Notes: generated by a model not told the origin, from the letters alone. A DNA stretch of 35,791 nucleotides from Sporomusaceae bacterium UBA1887 (GCA_002337925.1 DDHB01000007.1:3005-38795), one strand, 5' to 3'; counted from the stretch's first letter, positions 24,521 through 32,380 are shown. Program-made: numbers and translations.

Positions 24521-26650
24521 ATGAATGAACGCCAATATATTATAGATACTTTTAAAAACAAATTTGCAGATTGTGTGAACAAAAAAATTGTTTTATATGG
24601 TATTAGTAACAATACAAAGCATATTCTTGATAGCTTTAGTGATTTTCAGTTTTTGGGCGTAATGGATGGTTATAAGACTGGTGAATCTATTTACGGGAAA
24701 AGAATTCTTTCCAATGAAGAAGTATTAGAACTTAAAACAGACATTATTATTATTATTGCACGGGCAAATTCAACGAAGATTATTTGTAAACGTATTGCGA
24801 AATTTTGTAAGAGCCATAAGATAGAGCTATTTGATCTTAACGGTGTCAATTTATTAAAAAATAATGATGAAACGGTGAAAAATCATCCTTATTTTAGTGT
24901 GGATGAAAAGTTATTGCGTGAAGAAATCCTCAAGCACGACATTATTAGTTTTGATATATTTGATACTTTAGTAATGAGAAAAGTTCTATACCCGCATGAT
25001 ATATTTGAGCTCGTGTCAAGGAATATGCAATCTGAATTTAAAGATGATTTTGTAAAACAAAGAATTGATGCAGAGCGAGACTTGTCAGTGGATACAATTC
25101 CAACTTTATGCGAAATTTATGCTAGAATTCAAGAAAATACGGGTATTTCGACTGAATTGTCGGATCAATTAATGCAAAATGAAATTGATACCGATAAATC
25201 AGTTTTGGTTCCCAGAAAGAAAATGACTGATATTTTTAATTCTGCGATTACTTCTGAAAAAAAGGTCTATTTAATTTCCGATATGTATCTGCCAAGGAAT
25301 TTATTAGAAGAAATATTGGAAAACTTAGGTATAGTAGGTTATCAGGATGTATTTATTTCTTGTGAGTATCGTACGTCGAAATCACAAAACCTTTATAAAG
25401 TATTTAAGGAAAAAATACAAGGTCAGTCATATCTGCATATTGGAGATAATCTGGACATTGATGGTACATATGCACAGATTAATGGAATTGATTCATTTCA
25501 CATTTATAGCGCCGGAGATATGTTAGAAATATCAGCGTATAAGAACGTCCTAGGCCAGGCAGAAACATTAGATGAACGAATTTTAACAGGGATGTTTTTA
25601 GCAAAAGTTTTTAACGATCCCTTTGCATTGTATAAGTCGGAAGGTAGGATGACTATAAATAATGCGTATGATATGGGGTATTTATTTATTGCACCATTAA
25701 TAACTGCATTCATGGTTTGGTTGGTGCAGAAAGTAAAGATGGGATATGATAAAATACTCTTTTCAGCAAGGGATGGCTATATCTTTAATAAATTATATGA
25801 TAGTATTGGGGAACCTGAAAAAAGGTCATTAAATCTGCCGCAAAATATATACTTTTTGATCTCGCGAATGTCAGCAATTTCAGCTTCGATTTTTTGTGAA
25901 GAAGATATTCTATATGCATCTCAGATTGCTTTTGATGATTCACCGGAAAAATTATTGAAGAAAAGATTTTTGTTAGAAGATAGAGAAATACTTCCTTATC
26001 AAAAAGAAAAGTATGAAACTTTGCAACAATATGTGCTTTCACATAAAAAAGAGATATTATCTAAGTCGATGCTTCTTCGAAAACAGTATTTTAAGTATAT
26101 AAATACTTTGAATTTAAAAGAAAATGATAGACTAGCATTTTTTGATTTTGTTTCTTCTGCTACTTGCCAAATGTGTTTAATAAATATAGTTTCACAAAAA
26201 ATAAGTGGTTTATATTTTATCCATTTTTTTGAAGAATATCATAAAAAGACAGCATTAACAGTCGAATCTTTTCTGGAATCGGGCTATATGTATGGATTAC
26301 AAAGTTATTTATTTACCAACTATTTATTTATGGAAAGTATAATTGTATCTTCAAAGCCTACGTTGTCACATTTTGATCAAAAGGGAAATCCTATCTATTT
26401 AGAAGAAAGCAGGACTGATAAGCAATTAGTGTATATAAGCGAAGTGCAGCAAGCAATTATGAATTATTTTAAAGAATATATGGTCTTGAATTCAAAGCTG
26501 GAAAATGGAATTCGTTCGCAATTTGCCGATCAGGTGTTTAGTTTAATCCAACAAAGATATTCTATAGTAGAAAATTGTGAGTTTGAAGCTAATCTATCGA
26601 GAGATGAATTTTGCAATCGAGAATATACAATGACAGATATGTTTAAATAG
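24521..26650 (+). CDS. Rossmann module fused to HAD-superfamily protein with large uncharacterised C-terminus
   Basis: A protein of about 709 residues. Residues about 19-110 look like a diverged recurrent module (KIVLYGISNNTKHILDSF, LGVMDGYKTGESIYGKRIL). Residues about 140-330 are a HAD domain with motif I SFDIFDTLVMRK, motif II VYLISDMYLPR, a Lys in RTSKSQNLYK and motif IV YLHIGDNLDIDGTYA, so the phosphotransfer residues are intact. Residues about 370-709 (including YDKILFSARDGYIFNKLYD) belong to a type seen beside HAD domains in capsule loci, with no known activity. ATG 24521 has AGGGAGG upstream; ATG 24473 with AAGGGGA is an alternative. It may be a sugar-phosphate phosphatase. Confidence 0.65.
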   Translation: MNERQYIIDTFKNKFADCVNKKIVLYGISNNTKHILDSFSDFQFLGVMDGYKTGESIYGKRILSNEEVLELKTDIIIIIARANSTKIICKRIAKFCKSHKIELFDLNGVNLLKNNDETVKNHPYFSVDEKLLREEILKHDIISFDIFDTLVMRKVLYPHDIFELVSRNMQSEFKDDFVKQRIDAERDLSVDTIPTLCEIYARIQENTGISTELSDQLMQNEIDTDKSVLVPRKKMTDIFNSAITSEKKVYLISDMYLPRNLLEEILENLGIVGYQDVFISCEYRTSKSQNLYKVFKEKIQGQSYLHIGDNLDIDGTYAQINGIDSFHIYSAGDMLEISAYKNVLGQAETLDERILTGMFLAKVFNDPFALYKSEGRMTINNAYDMGYLFIAPLITAFMVWLVQKVKMGYDKILFSARDGYIFNKLYDSIGEPEKRSLNLPQNIYFLISRMSAISASIFCEEDILYASQIAFDDSPEKLLKKRFLLEDREILPYQKEKYETLQQYVLSHKKEILSKSMLLRKQYFKYINTLNLKENDRLAFFDFVSSATCQMCLINIVSQKISGLYFIHFFEEYHKKTALTVESFLESGYMYGLQSYLFTNYLFMESIIVSSKPTLSHFDQKGNPIYLEESRTDKQLVYISEVQQAIMNYFKEYMVLNSKLENGIRSQFADQVFSLIQQRYSIVENCEFEANLSRDEFCNREYTMTDMFK

Positions 26651-26663
26651 TGAGGTACCGCAT

Positions 26664-27764
26664 ATGAACAAAAAGCACATAGAACAATTTATTGAACTAT
26701 TTCGCACAGAAATCAATCCCATATGTACAGTCGAGTTGTTTCATGATAAGGACATCTTATTATATGGTGCGGGGCGTGTCGGCGAATTGGTTTATGATGT
26801 ACTCGTCGGGAACGGTCAGGAGGTGATAGCCTTTCTGGATAGACGTGGTTCGGGCGAAATGCGTTATCGCTCTAAGCCTGTTTATAGTTTGGATGCGATC
26901 GGTCTGACGCAGGAGGCAATCCAAAACGCAGTTGTGATATTAAGCTTTGATTCTGGGGAGGCTGAATTTACCGATGTCGCCAATCAACTGCGTGCAGTGG
27001 GATTTTGCCATATCTTGCATTATAAGTGTTTGGCGGCTTTTTTGTATAATCCACTGGATGTCCAAAAGGCCCAGAAAGAAATTCTGGAATTTGCGGCATT
27101 ATTGGATGAGGAAGAGAGCATACGAGTGCTCTATCAGTTTATAAAGTCAAAGCTGACAAGTGATTTCTCTGCGTTCTGTTTGCCATGCAATGAATCGCAA
27201 TATTTTGTGAAATCTATCGCGTTTAATAAGGGTTACGAAAGATTCGTCGACTGTGGAGCATATGTAGGGGATAGCATTTTGACCGGATTGCGCCATGAAG
27301 TTCCGATTCAATCTGTAGTGTGCTTTGAGCCAGATGAGAAGAATTTTGCCCTGCTTCATAAAAATATGGAAAACTACATGGATAATCGAACAGCCATATG
27401 CTTTCCTTGCGGAGTTGCTGATCGTGCCAGCAAGTTCTTTTTTACGAACCAGGGAACAGCGGGCAGCCACATTTCAGAGTTCGGGACAGCGATGATTCAA
27501 TGCGTGTCGTTATCTGAGGCCTTGGTTGGATTTCATCCGACATTTATCAAAATGGATGTTGAGGGCGCTGAATACAGTGCTATTTTAGGGGCAAAGAAAA
27601 TCCTTGTCGAGGACAAGCCGGACCTGGCTATCTCGGTTTATCACAAAAATGATGACATTTGGCGGCTTCCGTTACTGATTCACTCCATTGTTCCCGAATA
27701 TAAATTCTTCTTGCGGAGTCACGGGATTTATGGCGTAGATACTGTACTATATGCAACAATATAG
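26664..27764 (+). CDS. Rossmann module fused to FkbM-family methyltransferase
   Basis: A 366-residue protein. Residues about 30-125 are the recurrent module (DILLYGAGRVGELVYDVL, AFLDRRGSGEMRYRSKPVY, ANQLRAVGFCHILHYKC), closely matching the acetyltransferase fusion at 9572. From about residue 190 an FkbM-type SAM methyltransferase follows: RFVDCGAYVGDSILTGL (motif I), VVCFEPDEKNFALLHKNM (motif II), GTAGSHISEFG, FIKMDVEGAEYSAILGAKKI. FkbM enzymes O-methylate sugars or similar hydroxyls. It is the last gene of the island; a terminator follows at 27924. Confidence 0.85.
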   Translation: MNKKHIEQFIELFRTEINPICTVELFHDKDILLYGAGRVGELVYDVLVGNGQEVIAFLDRRGSGEMRYRSKPVYSLDAIGLTQEAIQNAVVILSFDSGEAEFTDVANQLRAVGFCHILHYKCLAAFLYNPLDVQKAQKEILEFAALLDEEESIRVLYQFIKSKLTSDFSAFCLPCNESQYFVKSIAFNKGYERFVDCGAYVGDSILTGLRHEVPIQSVVCFEPDEKNFALLHKNMENYMDNRTAICFPCGVADRASKFFFTNQGTAGSHISEFGTAMIQCVSLSEALVGFHPTFIKMDVEGAEYSAILGAKKILVEDKPDLAISVYHKNDDIWRLPLLIHSIVPEYKFFLRSHGIYGVDTVLYATI

Positions 27765-27923
27765 TATAAAATCATTTCACTTCATGCAAAAAAAACAAGC
27801 GGTTTTAAGCTGCTGTACTGGGATTTATTAAAAAGTGTGGCTAGATCAGCAAGATGTTATCCAAATTCAGATGGTCAGCGTCAAATGTTGCTCGGCAGAT
27901 TTTAATATTATTAACATTATCTG

Positions 27924-27957
27924 GTTGCTGGAATACCGAAATTGCAGCAACTTTTTT
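27924..27957 (+). terminator. Intrinsic terminator closing the glycan island
   Basis: GTTGCTG at 27924-27930 pairs with CAGCAAC at 27945-27951 across a 14-base loop and is followed directly by six Ts. It lies about 160 bases after the FkbM gene and just before the flaG promoter candidate, so it marks the 3' end of the island transcript. Confidence 0.7.
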
Positions 27958-27970
27958 ATAAATTCCTCTT

Positions 27971-27996
27971 TAGAAAAAGCACTGTTTGTTCGATAT
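27971..27996 (+). promoter_or_regulatory. Candidate sigma-28 promoter of flaG-fliD-fliS operon
   Basis: TAGA at 27971-27974, a 15-base spacer, then TCGATAT at 27990-27996 resembles the Gram-positive flagellar consensus TAAA-N15/16-CCGATAT. Transcription would begin near 28003, about 30 bases before flaG. It lies just after the island terminator. Confidence 0.5.
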
Positions 27997-28032
27997 AACA
28001 ATAGAGAAGAATTTGACGAGGTGGAACAAGAC

Positions 28033-28401
28033 ATGGATGTCACTTTAAAAACTACCGCGATACTTTCAACTAATCAAGCTTCTAAGCTTTCAGCAGATAA
28101 TCAGCCTAGAGGATCTGCAACAGCTAAACTTGCTAAGAATTACGATTATCCCAAGCAAGCAGATGCCAGTCCTCTTAGTCGGGATGATGCAGAGCAAGTC
28201 ACTGATCGAATGAATAAATTGATGGAGCTAATGAATACTGATTTGCAGTTTTCTTTACATGAGAAAACCAAGCGACTGATCGTGCAAATGGTTGATAAGC
28301 GTGACGGTACAGTGCTAAAAGAGTTTCCACCTCATGAATTGCTGGATACGATTGCCAATATACAAGAATATGTTGGTATGTTGTTAGATAAAAAGGCGTA
28401 G
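28033..28401 (+). CDS. flaG: FlaG family flagellar protein
   Basis: A 122-residue protein with the FlaG domain in its second half: VTDRMNKLMELMNTDLQFSL, HEKTKRLIVQMVDKRDGTVL, KEFPPHELLDTIANIQEYVG. The first half is a low-complexity Thr/Ser/Ala-rich linker. FlaG family proteins affect filament length and sit next to fliD in many genomes. The ATG at 28033 follows GAGGTGG with good spacing; the in-frame extension back to 27835 runs across the terminator and promoter and is not coding. fliD starts 22 bases after the stop. Confidence 0.88.
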   Translation: MDVTLKTTAILSTNQASKLSADNQPRGSATAKLAKNYDYPKQADASPLSRDDAEQVTDRMNKLMELMNTDLQFSLHEKTKRLIVQMVDKRDGTVLKEFPPHELLDTIANIQEYVGMLLDKKA

Positions 28402-28423
28402 TTTCGATAGGGAGGTCGTACAT

Positions 28424-30280
28424 ATGGTAATGAGAACATACGGGCTTAGCGGCTCTGGTATGGACATTGATCAGATGGTCAAGGATTTAATGAAGGCTCG
28501 CAGGGCTTCATATGATAAGGTCTGGCAGAAAAAGACTCAGGTTGAATGGAAAAAACAAGATGTTAATACGATTTATACATTGGCAGAGGATCTTCGCAAT
28601 AAGACAATCGCTGATTTTAAAAAACAGACAACTTTATCACCGAAGCAAGTGACTTCTACAAATGAAACAGTTGCAAGTGCCACGGCCAATGCTGATGCAG
28701 CTAATGTGTCACATTCGCTTATTGTGCAGCAACTGGCAGATGGTGTTAAATTATCCAGTAGTGGAAGCATAACAGATACTACTGCAGGTAAGACGAAAGG
28801 AACGCTTGCTGATCAGTTTGATGGAATCACTGCCACTTCTGAGTTTAATCTGGCGATTAATGGCAAGACTATTGCAGTTAAGGGCAGCATGACGCTTAAT
28901 GAGGTTGTCAGCAGCATCAATAAAGCCGGAGCAGATGTAAAGGCTAATTATGATACTACCTTGGACCGTTTTTACTTGTATTCAAATAAGACCGGTTCAG
29001 CGGCAGTTGTTAACTTTAGCGGCACAGATAGTGCAGGACTAGATTTCTTATTCAGCAATCTAAAAATTGGCACTTCTAATGCAAATCTCAACTCACTTGG
29101 TATGACTAGTAAAAAGGCCGATGCTAACTCTACTAGTTCAGACTCGGTTGAGGATGCTTTTGGTATAACTGGCTCTTTTAATGTAACTATTAAGAAGACT
29201 GCCGCCGATGGTACAGTTACCCCCTATACTGTTGCTGTGGATTCAAGTGCTTCGATTGATACTATGTTGGATGATCTTAATGACAAACTAGGTGCTGGAG
29301 CGGCTTCCTTCGATGCTGCTACTGGCCGCATCACAATCAAGGCAAGTGACATTAACAATGGTTGGTCAGTTGAAGGGCTTGATCAATTTGGCATGAATCA
29401 GCTTTTACAGAACGGTCAAGATGCTATTGTTAAGCTGGATGGAGTAGCACTTAGGCAAGGCTCTAACACCTTTACCGCTTCCGGAGTTACCTATACTTTG
29501 AAGTCCACCAGTTTTGTTGACTCTGCTAATAATCCGATATCGACGAATATTGGTGTTCAACCAGATATTGATAAAACGATTGCCAATGTCCAGAGCTTCG
29601 TAGACAGCTATAATACCTTCATGGCTTTGATACAGAAGGAACTAAAGGAAGACAAATATTCCGATTTTGCTCCTCTGACAGATGCTCAGAAGGCTGATAT
29701 GAAGGACAGCGAGATTAAAGCATGGGAAGATAAAGCCAAAAGTGGTTCATTACGGCGCGATCCGATTCTAACCCAGATGGTTTCTAATCTACGCCTGAGC
29801 TTTACTGAGCCGATCAAAGGTCTGACTGGAAAATACCAAAGTGCCATTGATATCGGCATTGGTACAGGTAAATATTTTGATGATGATGGTAATCTTACAA
29901 CGGAAGCCAATAATGGCGGAAAAATTTATGTAGATACAGAAGATTTACGGAAAGCGCTGGAAGAGGATCCGGATGTTGTTTTTAAGATCTTTGGTACTCC
30001 TGGGGATACACAAAGCACCGAAGGTGTAGCAAACCGATTATACGACCAAATGCAAACTTCTCTTAGCAGATTAAAAACCGAAGCAGGTACGCCAAACGTT
30101 ACGGATACTACCAGTAATATGGCAAAAAGTATTGCCAGCTACAAGGATCAATTATATGATATGAATGATCGCTTAGCCCAAGTCGAAGCGCGCTATTACA
30201 AACAATTCGATGCCATGGAAACTGCTCTTAGTAACCTTAGTAAACAAAGTTCCTGGTTATCCCAGCAACTAGGCCAATAG
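28424..30280 (+). CDS. fliD: Flagellar filament cap protein FliD (HAP2)
   Basis: FliD caps the filament and promotes flagellin polymerisation. The 618-residue protein starts with YGLSGSGMDIDQMVKDLMKA, typical of the FliD N-terminal D0 region. ATANADAANVSHSLIVQQLA begins the D2/D3 head, and the C-terminal block is FliD_C (FVDSYNTFMALIQKEL, LRRDPILTQMVSNLRL, YQSAIDIGIGTGKYFDDDGN, then a helical end with YKQFDAMETALSNLSKQSSW). The ribosome binding site is AGGGAGGT. The order flaG-fliD-fliS is standard. Confidence 0.95.
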   Translation: MVMRTYGLSGSGMDIDQMVKDLMKARRASYDKVWQKKTQVEWKKQDVNTIYTLAEDLRNKTIADFKKQTTLSPKQVTSTNETVASATANADAANVSHSLIVQQLADGVKLSSSGSITDTTAGKTKGTLADQFDGITATSEFNLAINGKTIAVKGSMTLNEVVSSINKAGADVKANYDTTLDRFYLYSNKTGSAAVVNFSGTDSAGLDFLFSNLKIGTSNANLNSLGMTSKKADANSTSSDSVEDAFGITGSFNVTIKKTAADGTVTPYTVAVDSSASIDTMLDDLNDKLGAGAASFDAATGRITIKASDINNGWSVEGLDQFGMNQLLQNGQDAIVKLDGVALRQGSNTFTASGVTYTLKSTSFVDSANNPISTNIGVQPDIDKTIANVQSFVDSYNTFMALIQKELKEDKYSDFAPLTDAQKADMKDSEIKAWEDKAKSGSLRRDPILTQMVSNLRLSFTEPIKGLTGKYQSAIDIGIGTGKYFDDDGNLTTEANNGGKIYVDTEDLRKALEEDPDVVFKIFGTPGDTQSTEGVANRLYDQMQTSLSRLKTEAGTPNVTDTTSNMAKSIASYKDQLYDMNDRLAQVEARYYKQFDAMETALSNLSKQSSWLSQQLGQ

Positions 30281-30314
30281 AAATTAATCTGACAGAAAGC
30301 ATGGAGGAATCCAT

Positions 30315-30719
30315 ATGAATGCTGCTACAACAGCGAATACCTATAAAACACAACAAGTAATGACCGCTTCACCGGAAGAGTTAACACTCATGCTGTATAA
30401 CGGCGCTATCCGGTTTGTCAATGAAAGTATTCAGGCTACACAACTAGGTAACCTGGAAAAAGCCAATACCGCTAACTTAAGGGCGCAGGATATTGTACGG
30501 GAATTCATGAGCACCTTGGACATGCAGTATGAGCTTTCGCAAAACTGGATGGCCCTGTATCAGTTTATTGAGCAGAGCCTGATTCAGGGAAATATAAAGA
30601 AACAAGTGCAGCCACTGGAGGAAGCAAAAACAATTTTAGTGGATCTGCGCAATACCTGGGCAGAGGCCATGAAACTGGCCAAGGGACGGCAGCCAGCACA
30701 AGTTGCGGTGGCTCGCTAA
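30315..30719 (+). CDS. fliS: Flagellin export chaperone FliS
   Basis: FliS binds the C-terminus of flagellin in the cytoplasm, preventing early polymerisation and delivering it to the export gate. The 134-residue protein has the family start NTYKTQQVMTASPEELTLML YNGAIRF and the helical middle SMLDMQYELSQ-like block (here STLDMQYELSQNWMALYQF). The ribosome binding site GGAGG at 30303-30307 is strong. Its stop codon overlaps the start of the next gene (TAATG), a sign of tight coupling. Confidence 0.95.
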   Translation: MNAATTANTYKTQQVMTASPEELTLMLYNGAIRFVNESIQATQLGNLEKANTANLRAQDIVREFMSTLDMQYELSQNWMALYQFIEQSLIQGNIKKQVQPLEEAKTILVDLRNTWAEAMKLAKGRQPAQVAVAR

Positions 30720-31045
30720 TGCCTTCGCCGCGGGAGTTATGGCAGGATTATCATTTCCTTACGGAGGAAATGTCCAAGTTCTTAGTTAGGAATGACATTG
30801 ATCTGTTCTTTGAGCTAATGAATCAGCGGGAAAAGATCCAGGCTGAGCTTGATAGCTGTGAAGACGATTATAAACGAACCGCCGAAGGGAAGTCTCTGCT
30901 AGAGGCAATTCGAATGACCAATCAGGGAATTGGTCACAGGCTGCAATTTATGCTGAATCAGGCCAAACAGCAAGAGACAGTTTCTAATGCTTATGATGGC
31001 TATGGTGAACGGCCTGTCGGCAATCGGCTGGATCAGAAAAGTTGA
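30719..31045 (+). CDS. FliT-like flagellar chaperone
   Basis: A 108-residue, mostly helical, charged protein that starts on the last base of fliS. The sequence WQDYHFLTEEMSKFLVRNDI DLFFELMNQREKIQAEL resembles the helical bundle of FliT-like proteins, which chaperone FliD. Sequence conservation in this family is low; the call depends largely on position after fliS and on size. The C-terminus (YDGYGERPVGNRLDQKS) is probably disordered. Confidence 0.65.
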   Translation: MPSPRELWQDYHFLTEEMSKFLVRNDIDLFFELMNQREKIQAELDSCEDDYKRTAEGKSLLEAIRMTNQGIGHRLQFMLNQAKQQETVSNAYDGYGERPVGNRLDQKS

Positions 31046-31061
31046 CAGGCAGGTGATCAAT

Positions 31062-31673
31062 ATGGCTATAACTTCTGTAACATCATCTATTTCCACAACA
31101 ACGGGTTATCGTCAATTGCCGGCATCTTCAGGAGGCTTGGCTGTTACTGCGAATGGGTCAATGGTATACACTGGTGACGGCAAAACTCAGAAGGAAAAGT
31201 CCACTTTAAGTGATGCAGTTGAGCAATTGGACAAGAGTCTGCGTGTTTTTAAGCGCGATGCTGTATTGGACGATTTATTCCTTGATGGGAATGATAGCTC
31301 CAGTTTTTATGATATGGTCTCCCAATCAACGCGAACGCTAGTCAGCAGTTATAATAAGCTGAATGATGTACTGCGCTCTTCTAACCGGATCAGTAAGGAA
31401 GGGGAAGAGCTATTGTCTCGTGTTCAAGGTATGATGCAAGGTAAGTGGCGCGAGTTTGGAGATATGGGCATTATGCTCGATCCCCGTACTGGTGCTATTT
31501 CAATGAATGAAAACAGACTAGCTGAATATTGTGTTCAAGACCGGGGCGCAGTAAGGAAACAGCTGATCGAGGCCCCAGGGGGATTAGCACCTGCCTTACT
31601 CGATGTTGTTAATATTATTACGAAAAAAACTGTTGGTTATTATTTCAACTCCACTTTTGATGTGTCTGTCTAA
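31062..31673 (+). CDS. Uncharacterised protein resembling the C-terminal part of FliD
   Basis: A 203-residue protein, last of the flaG-fliD-fliS run. The first 60 residues are Ser/Thr-rich and probably flexible. The rest has the order of a FliD_C domain: LVSSYNKLNDVLRSSNRIS, then EELLSRVQGMMQGKW, then MGIMLDPRTGAISMNENRLA, then DRGAVRKQLIEAPGGLAPAL, parallel to the SYNTF, LTQMVSNLRL, GIGTGKYFDDDGNL and LRKALEEDPDVVFKIFG blocks of FliD. It lacks the D0 N-terminus and long coiled C-terminus needed for a cap. ATG 31062 follows AGGTGAT. It could be an accessory or divergent cap-associated protein; the function is unknown. Confidence 0.6.
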   Translation: MAITSVTSSISTTTGYRQLPASSGGLAVTANGSMVYTGDGKTQKEKSTLSDAVEQLDKSLRVFKRDAVLDDLFLDGNDSSSFYDMVSQSTRTLVSSYNKLNDVLRSSNRISKEGEELLSRVQGMMQGKWREFGDMGIMLDPRTGAISMNENRLAEYCVQDRGAVRKQLIEAPGGLAPALLDVVNIITKKTVGYYFNSTFDVSV

Positions 31674-31691
31674 ATCATTTTCATATTTCCC

Positions 31692-31720
31692 TTGCATTTT
31701 CCCCGCATGAAACCTATAAT
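31692..31720 (+). promoter_or_regulatory. Strong sigma-A type promoter upstream of structured leader
   Basis: TTGCAT at 31692-31697 and a perfect TATAAT at 31715-31720 are separated by 17 bases. Transcription would begin near 31727, about 275 bases before the next start codon, so a long leader or separate RNA is made. Confidence 0.75.
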
Positions 31721-31726
31721 TTAAGA

Positions 31727-31975
31727 GAAGAATCCCGTTGCTTAGGTCTGTGGTTGAAAGTCGATGCCAGTCGCAGGCGAAACGATCCACGTAAGGAATT
31801 CAAAGAATTCTGATCATGGTGCGGCTTAGAGATAAGACCTGCCGGCTTTAAGTAATTAAAGTACATAATAGCCGAGAGTGTTAGTAGTGAGGGTTTAATT
31901 TCTATTAGCGAAACCTCCAGCAGGCGAGTGTGGGGTCAAAGACCAGGTCAGCTGAGCAATGGTTCTTTGTAAAAT
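31727..31975 (+). ncRNA. Candidate structured non-coding RNA or long leader
   Basis: This gene-free stretch follows a strong promoter and holds several nested hairpins: GGAATTC (31795-31801) with GAATTCT (31805-31811); CGGC (31843-31846) with GCCG (31871-31874), enclosing TTTAA/TTAAA; GAGGGTTT (31889-31896) with AAACCTC (31911-31917, one bulge); CAAAGACC (31937-31944) with GGTTCTTTG (31961-31969, one bulge). AGGTCT (31744-31749) can close on AGACCT (31835-31840). No coding signal is seen, and no T-run follows, so it may continue into the zinc-ribbon gene. In related genomes the region after fliD-fliS-fliT and before raiA/secA is where the raiA-motif RNA can occur; that is a candidate identity by context only. 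The 3' end is approximate. Confidence 0.5.
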
Positions 31976-32000
31976 TGGTAAGGTGAGGGGATTTTCGGTA

Positions 32001-32291
32001 ATGGCTTTCCAAGACAAGACGTTAAAGTGTAAGGACTGTGGCTGTGATTTTATTTTCACTGTTGGTGAGCAGGATTTTTACGCGGAAAAAGGCTTTGAAA
32101 ACGAGCCTGTACGTTGCCGCGACTGCCGCGAAACAAGAAAACGTGGACGTGGAGATTCAAACTCTGCTGCACCACAACGCGAAATGCATGAAGCAGTTTG
32201 TGCCCAGTGTGGCATAACTACGCAAGTGCCGTTTAAGCCACGTAATGACCGTCCAATCTACTGCCGCGATTGTTTTAAAGAGCATAACTGA
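32001..32291 (+). CDS. Small double zinc-ribbon protein
   Basis: A 96-residue protein with four CxxC knuckles in two ribbons: CKDCGCDF and CRDCRETRKRGRGDS in the first half, CAQCG and CRDCFKEHN in the second. The middle is basic, RKRGRG, suggesting nucleic acid contact. It matches a widespread Firmicutes family of zinc-ribbon proteins of unknown function. ATG 32001 follows GGTGAGGGG; an in-frame extension to 31959 lies in the structured leader and is unlikely. It is expressed from the promoter at 31692 and ends at the terminator at 32307. Confidence 0.8.
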   Translation: MAFQDKTLKCKDCGCDFIFTVGEQDFYAEKGFENEPVRCRDCRETRKRGRGDSNSAAPQREMHEAVCAQCGITTQVPFKPRNDRPIYCRDCFKEHN

Positions 32292-32306
32292 ACTTATGGC
32301 AATGGC

Positions 32307-32339
32307 GCCTGAGGATTATTTCCTCAGGCTTTTTATTTT
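32307..32339 (+). terminator. Intrinsic terminator after zinc-ribbon gene
   Basis: GCCTGAGGA (32307-32315) pairs perfectly with TCCTCAGGC (32321-32329) across TTATT, followed by TTTTTATTTT. Confidence 0.92.
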
Positions 32340-32352
32340 CCTAAAAAACAGC

Positions 32353-32380
32353 TTGACTGATGAGTTGTAGAGTGTATAAT
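32353..32380 (+). promoter_or_regulatory. Sigma-A promoter of first binding-protein gene
   Basis: TTGACT at 32353-32358 and TATAAT at 32375-32380 with a 16-base spacer. The start codon lies about 42 bases downstream. Confidence 0.75.

Noticed and set aside
27835..28032. 66-residue N-terminal extension of FlaG
   Set aside because: It spans a terminator hairpin and a promoter candidate; the good ribosome binding site is at 28018-28024.
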